NCBI GenBank assembly: GCA_963969595.1
Contig: OZ018408.1
Location: 29,698,108 to 29,762,107 of the forward strand
Source: Neckera pumila
Lineage: Eukaryota > Streptophyta > Bryopsida > Hypnales > Neckeraceae
Direction: 5' to 3'
DNA: 64,000 nucleotides
Positions 59,528 to 64,000 of this stretch are shown here, piece by piece (positions within the stretch are counted from its first letter, which is position 1; every line of letters starts with the position of its first letter). Under the pieces are notes generated by a model. That model was given only the letters and a program-made list of their open reading frames with translations. It did not search any database and was not told where the DNA came from. The translations under genes and the position numbers were made by a program.

Positions 59528-60988
59528 CTAAATCTCCGTGAGGTTGGGAACTGCTCCTAAGAATCTCGCCTTCAACGACCTTATCGTGCTTCTCAGCAAC
59601 GTCTCGTTGTCTTTAAGGAACTCCTCATAAATCTGCAAACAATTCTTTTGTCTCTGCACCTTCTCATCGTCTTTAATGGTCCTTAACGTCCTCACAATCC
59701 GGTGCATCTCCGTGGTTGGGAACTGAATCACGCACTTATGCCACGGAATCAACGTATCAAACGGCTTCACATAGTTATCCGCAATCAGCACGGGAATCGC
59801 CCCGGCGCTCAACACCTCAATAAACCTATAGCTCGCAGGCTGTCTCCCAGCCGGCACGAGTGCAAACGTCGTGTTCATCAAATCGTTGAAATTGTGCTGC
59901 GCATGCAGCGCCTTGTCTTCCTCACAATTCGCACCGAGCTCGGGATGGTTCTTACGGTGATAAGAATTCGTTTGATGCTCACACGTCGTCGCCACAATCA
60001 CGTCCCTTCCGTTATGCATCTCCCTAAACTCCTTCGCGCTCCGAAACACCCCGTCATCCGTGTACCCTAAGTAACGCAAACCTCTAAAAGTCGCCAAATA
60101 CTTCCGGTCCGTAGCGTTCACCGATTGATACTCGTGCATGTGATAAGTCCCAGGCAAGGGAATGCTGATGTCGAATCCAGTGCGCCGCATCGTCTCCTGC
60201 ATGTCACTCGCGATGATAGAAGCGTTACCTAAATCGTCCCCCGTTGGCGCCAACCGTTCATACTTGTCCGAAAACGTGAGCACGAGGTGGTTCATTCCGC
60301 CATTCCAGTATGGAAGTTCCTTCACCTTCTGGAACGTCCAGGGATCGTAATTGTCGAACGGAACGAGGAAGAGACACGCTTTGGCAGGGTCATCGGTGTG
60401 GTACTTCGACTCATTAATGAAGGCAAAATAGCGGGGCGGCACCAGAGGCTTATAGTATGTGTAAATGAGAAGCTCCTCGGCGTCGTCGCATCGAGAGTAA
60501 TCAAAGCAGGTATCCATGGTACAAAGAGGCATGCTTGCAGGGTAGTGCCAGTTTCGATCCTTCGCGTACCATGGCACGGGTGGACATTCCTTCTCGACTT
60601 CCACTTCCTTAATAACCTCCTTCTCCACGACTTGCGACTCCGGCTCGGTGCAAACAGGGCATTTGGCGTCCTTCACCACCTCCTTGATGACCTCCTTCTC
60701 GACGATTTGGACCTCGGCCCCCTGGCACTGGCAGTAGAGGGAGGGAGTGGCGCCTTGTGAGCCAATAGCGAAGTTTTGTGTATATAACACACTGCAGTTG
60801 CAGTTACCGGGGGGCATGGAGAGAACGTACGGCTCAGCAGGAGGTGATGTAGAGACGTCGGAGGAATTGGTGCAACGGAGAGAAACAGTGCTTCCGTACA
60901 AAGAGGAGACGCTGAAGGAGATGCAGGGGATTACCACCGCAAGAACGATACAGGGGATTATCACCCTCACCTTCGGGAACAGCGCCAT
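59528..60988 (-). CDS. Exostosin-family (GT47) glycosyltransferase, single exon, 486 aa
   Basis: Predicted type II Golgi glycosyltransferase. A short cytosolic N-terminus is followed by a hydrophobic anchor (about 8-30, VIIPCIVLAVVIPCISF). A Ser/Cys-rich stem comes next, with two copies of VEKEVIKEV at 96-104 and 121-129. The exostosin domain covers about 165-450: EELLIYTYYKPLVPPRYF, a GMNHLVLTFSD stretch, a FDISIPLPGTYH stretch, TTFALVPAGRQPASYRFIEV and LSAGAIPVLIADNYVKPF. The 'NHL...F' and 'FDISIPL' phrases and the length between them recall animal EXT1/EXT2 N-terminal domains more than the common plant GT47 enzymes such as MUR3 or IRX10; this is an impression from memory. The C-terminal GT64 domain of animal EXT proteins is absent. 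The acceptor and donor are unknown. The gene has no introns and is visibly GC-richer than its AT-rich surroundings. The ATG at 60988 is the first of the frame and directly precedes the anchor. Confidence 0.9.
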   Translation of the reverse strand: MALFPKVRVIIPCIVLAVVIPCISFSVSSLYGSTVSLRCTNSSDVSTSPPAEPYVLSMPPGNCNCSVLYTQNFAIGSQGATPSLYCQCQGAEVQIVEKEVIKEVVKDAKCPVCTEPESQVVEKEVIKEVEVEKECPPVPWYAKDRNWHYPASMPLCTMDTCFDYSRCDDAEELLIYTYYKPLVPPRYFAFINESKYHTDDPAKACLFLVPFDNYDPWTFQKVKELPYWNGGMNHLVLTFSDKYERLAPTGDDLGNASIIASDMQETMRRTGFDISIPLPGTYHMHEYQSVNATDRKYLATFRGLRYLGYTDDGVFRSAKEFREMHNGRDVIVATTCEHQTNSYHRKNHPELGANCEEDKALHAQHNFNDLMNTTFALVPAGRQPASYRFIEVLSAGAIPVLIADNYVKPFDTLIPWHKCVIQFPTTEMHRIVRTLRTIKDDEKVQRQKNCLQIYEEFLKDNETLLRSTIRSLKARFLGAVPNLTEI

Positions 60989-62047
60989 AGCTGCAATTAA
61001 TTTCGAATGACTTGTAATCTACTTGTAGCTTTTAAGCAAGCACAAACTCTAGCTAAGCAGAGCAGCAGCAGCGAAATGCGCTCATCTTAATCGCGGTCAG
61101 ACACGCACTGCCTCGAGACCGAATGTGATCGTGGTCATAGACGAACACATGAAACTTTCAAAAGAAGAAGAGAAGGTCTCTAACACACTTCAACCCCGGC
61201 GTCCTTAAGCAAGCTTATTTCCATAAACACAGCTCCATCCTCGATCTGAAGGAATCGCCTCTGTAAGTTTAACCGACCCGAAGCTGCAAACCACAATCCC
61301 GCACAAGATTTACAAACCTAATATCGTGTACTCTCAGTGTTACATACACAGCATTTGTACTCGCTCCGACTAGTGCTTCACCACCTCCGTTTCAAATCCA
61401 AGAGATCTCCGGGTTTCTACTTTTGAGAGCACCGCTCCCGCTCCACATCTTTTTCGGAGTTTCCCCTACGAACACGCATGGCTCCGTCATTTATGCGTCG
61501 CCTATGGATGAATCGCGGTTGTCGATTGATTCAGTTCAATCACCGCTAGCTGCAGGCACCTTCTTGGAGCCCTAACTTAAAAAGATAAAAGCAAATTTCA
61601 CAGACGACAAACGACCGCAATTTTCATCGTCAAATGGTGCGTTTCGGACGGCGCGTGATCCGCCATTTTGTGATTGCACTTGCATAACATGGCGTCGTAG
61701 GAATGAGGATGAAAACTCGTCCCTGTCGGTGGAATCCAAAAAAAAACGCACGGCACGCCGTTCTGAGCGGGACTATTTAAACAGGTGCTGCCATGTGCAC
61801 AGTGAGCTACAGTACTTACAGGTCTCACGATTTCCATGAAAACGAGCTGCAAGATACAGCGGGCAGGGGCAACAGGAGGCTGCCCTTATTAGCTAACCTC
61901 GGCGCTTGTACAAAAATCGACCAAACTCTGCAGAAATGACGACGATCTTTTGCGTTATTTTGAGTTTGACAACAAGCCAAAGCTGTTCCAAACATGTGGT
62001 CTCTTCCTGGTTAAACTCACATTTGAAGTGAAATCATGGAAAAGCAA

Positions 62048-62616
62048 TTCCAACTTTAGAAAACTCAAATATTGTTTTCTAATTTTATTTGTTTAGCATG
62101 GAAGTTTCCTGGCTTTTATGTACTTACAAGCTATTGTGAAATGTAAAAATGTAAAGAGGGGATGTTAAAATGTGTCAATAGGGACTTCATGTTATGTGAG
62201 TCCTATTCTGTATCAAATTGACCCATGTAATCAAAGGCAACTCATCTATTCATGCATGCATTTAGTTAGGCTAATGTTTGAATACCAATAGTAGATGGTA
62301 AGTGTTGTAGTGTCACTCATCCAATCTCGAAGATAATTGTGGGCCTAAGTGAACACATTCTTCATGTACACCAATCATAATCATAACTGGTTGAATTTTT
62401 TCTCTCTCTAAATACCAAAAAATAATGGTAAAGGTTAATATACTCTATCCAAAATACAGTGAGTATTTGACACATGATTAATTGGGATGAGGATCTCATG
62501 CTCCAAGCCCCTCAAAATTTTCTCTAAGCCCCCCATCTTATTATACTAAAGAGATCCTAAATCTACAAATTTTGTTTTCTAAATATTTGAGTTTTCTAAA
62601 GTTGGAACAAAATTAG
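62048..62616. mobile_element. Element bounded by ~40-bp inverted repeats
   Basis: Left 62048-62090 begins TTCCAACTTTAGAAAACTCA then AATATT. The reverse complement of 62572-62615 gives the same string, followed by divergence. The interior (~480 bp) has no meaningful open frame. No target duplication was recognised, so the class is unknown. Confidence 0.6.
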
Positions 62617-63206
62617 AAAAGAACATTGATTGCAAATATTCTTTTCTAATTTTGTTTCAGACCCCCTAAATTTAAGTATAGTTGACTTTTTCCTCCTTTC
62701 TACATGTGATTGATCAATTCACTATTTATGAAACAGATGCATTTGGTGTATTCTAGGGGTGGAAGACAAGAAGTTGGAACGCTCACCAAATATGGATTTG
62801 AAATTACTGCAAATTGATGTGCATGTGTTGGAGTGGTGGTGTCCAAATATTCTTGCCCACACGGCTACAAATCTCAAAGGAGCTTGTAGATCAAAAGCAA
62901 AATTGCAAAAAGGGACACTTTTGGAATACACTATCTCCATTTGGTTAAACTTGCAATGAAATTACATACTACATGCCATACTTCTAATTATGCAAGACAA
63001 TAAAGTGATCATTCAAAGTCTGCAACTAAGGTCTATCTTCCACCAACCAAGCGGTAAATGTAGCGGAAAATTACCTCTGTTCTGTGGTTGGATAATATCC
63101 TGAATTCTTCACCTCATTACAAGAATTTTGAACCCTGCAAGGGGCTATGAGTTTTTTTTATTTTCGGCACCCCCATAGTGCAATCACAGAAAAATAAAAA
63201 ATCTGA

Positions 63207-63250
63207 TTTGGTGCTAACGTGGCACCAGTAGTGCCATGTCAGCACCCAAA
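63207..63250. repeat. Short GC-rich hairpin
   Basis: GGTGCTAACGTGGCAC pairs with GTGCCATGTCAGCACC across a ~5-base loop, 14 of 16 positions matching. Such stems occur at the ends of plant DNA transposons. Confidence 0.6.
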
Positions 63251-63282
63251 TTTTTTAAAATAAAAAATAATTTTTTATTTCT

Positions 63283-63365
63283 ATTTTTTTCCCTAATTGC
63301 ACCTCGGGGGTGCAAAACTCGCGGCCCCTTCAAGGGCTGAAACGTTTCCTAATGCTTGGTCCTAC
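63283..63365 (+). repeat. Dispersed repeat family E, copy 2
   Basis: Same-orientation partner of 56212-56300. It is directly preceded by a short hairpin (63207-63250), so the whole 63120-63365 block may be one transposon end. Confidence 0.8.
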
Positions 63366-63636
63366 CTGTTCTTCCCCTCTCATAGCTCATTTGGGGCCTC
63401 TGATTTCAAATTTGAATTCCAAATTTCCAAATTTTATCATGAGTGACAAAATAGTGTTTTTCCCCACCCAGCGATAAAACTGCAGACTGACTTCGAATGA
63501 CTACCGTTTAATTCCACCTCCAACATACGGTGCCCTCTAAGAGTGGACTGACAATTTCCGCTTCATGATGTGTTTTTGTGTTTTTTGCAGGACTTCCGTT
63601 TGAGAGCTCAGTCTGGCCATGGCCGTCTCTGCTGCG

Positions 63637-63653
63637 AGGGAGGGAGGGAGGGA
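63637..63653 (+). other. G-quadruplex-type run
   Basis: GAGGGAGGGAGGGAGGGA, four G-triplets with one-base loops, similar to the run in the RBL leader. About 300 bp upstream of the TATA-like box. Confidence 0.5.
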
Positions 63654-63944
63654 TCGAGGGAAGTACGGCAGTCGGCAAGTACCCAACGGCGATACATTTG
63701 TACCAGACAGACAGTGCTCCCTTTCAAAGAAATAGATCGTTTCCATAAATGAAACCAATAATTCGATCAATTCAAGTACAGTAGCTTCCCACGTTCGTGA
63801 TCGAGGACGGACCTTCGTGAAAACCAACTCCGTCGTGGGAACTTCAATCGGAAACTAAGGTTGAAGTTAACTCTTGAAGCCACATTGATTTCTTGGCTGA
63901 AACAGTGCTCAAATCGGCTTCCACTCACATGCTGTCGTGAGTCC

Positions 63945-63955
63945 TATATAAATAA
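63945..63955 (+). promoter_or_regulatory. TATA-like box at the right edge
   Basis: CCTATATAAATAA is a close match to the plant TATA consensus, in moderately GC-rich surroundings. It could be the core promoter of a plus-strand gene starting outside the window. No start codon with a convincing frame is visible in the remaining ~45 bases. Confidence 0.4.
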
Positions 63956-64000
63956 CGTGGGCACCCCAAAATGCAATGCGCCACTGACCCTACACTGCCA

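Larger units (their letters stand above)
60989..64000. other. Upstream region of the exostosin gene and right edge of the window
   Basis: 60989-61600 is relatively GC-rich and probably the exostosin leader and promoter. 62048-62616 is bounded by inverted repeats. 63120-63365 looks transposon-derived. 63537-64000 resembles another gene's promoter. I find no further coding sequence that can be supported. Confidence 0.5.

Noticed and set aside
60287..60760. 157-codon plus-strand frame
   Set aside because: It lies antisense to the exostosin gene, whose sense frame carries the domain motifs.

Overview
This is nuclear DNA of a land plant. Every confident gene is intron-rich with GT-AG introns, and most match families known from plants: a chloroplast STR9-type rhodanese protein, an IDN2/FDM-type RNA-directed DNA methylation protein, a plant LIP5/VTA1 and a plant RBL (RbBP5-like) protein. 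The intergenic DNA is very AT-rich and repeat-laden, and the proteins are clearly diverged from the angiosperm versions I can recall. A bryophyte (moss-like) source is my best guess. It is an inference from composition and divergence, not something the sequence proves.

Layout. 1.4-5.3 kb, minus: a seven-exon HNH-nuclease-domain protein. 8.5-12.3 kb, plus: a six-exon STR9-type rhodanese protein with a repeated promoter motif and a G-box upstream. 16.5-25.1 kb, minus: a 21-exon importin-4/IMB4-type karyopherin, complete at 1047 aa. 28.0-32.4 kb, plus: a nine-exon RbBP5-like COMPASS subunit with a possible overlapping uORF and a G-quadruplex-type leader. 39.8-43.1 kb, plus: an eight-exon IDN2/FDM protein with zf-XS, XS, coiled-coil and XH parts. 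44.9-48.3 kb, minus: a six-exon LIP5/VTA1. 59.5-61.0 kb, minus: a single-exon exostosin (GT47) with a membrane anchor. All seven coding models were joined by hand, and reading frame was checked across every junction. The right edge (about 63.95 kb) carries a TATA-like box that may serve a gene lying outside the window.

The genes do not form an operon or pathway. Two act in chromatin control (RBL in H3K4 methylation, IDN2/FDM in small-RNA-directed DNA methylation) and the rest are housekeeping or cell-wall/Golgi functions, so the arrangement looks like an ordinary plant neighbourhood.

The more unusual content is non-coding. There is a 221-bp piggyBac-type MITE flanked by TTAA, a compact Stowaway-like palindrome in an STR9 intron, two long foldbacks (7.9-8.07 kb, and 46.33-46.52 kb inside a LIP5 intron), and a further inverted-repeat element near 62 kb. 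There are also tandem duplications in introns (one copies a 5' splice site), a 30-bp satellite-like array upstream of LIP5, and several dispersed repeat families with two copies each in the window. About 11 kb (48.7-59.5 kb) and 7 kb (32.4-39.8 kb) hold no gene I can recognise.
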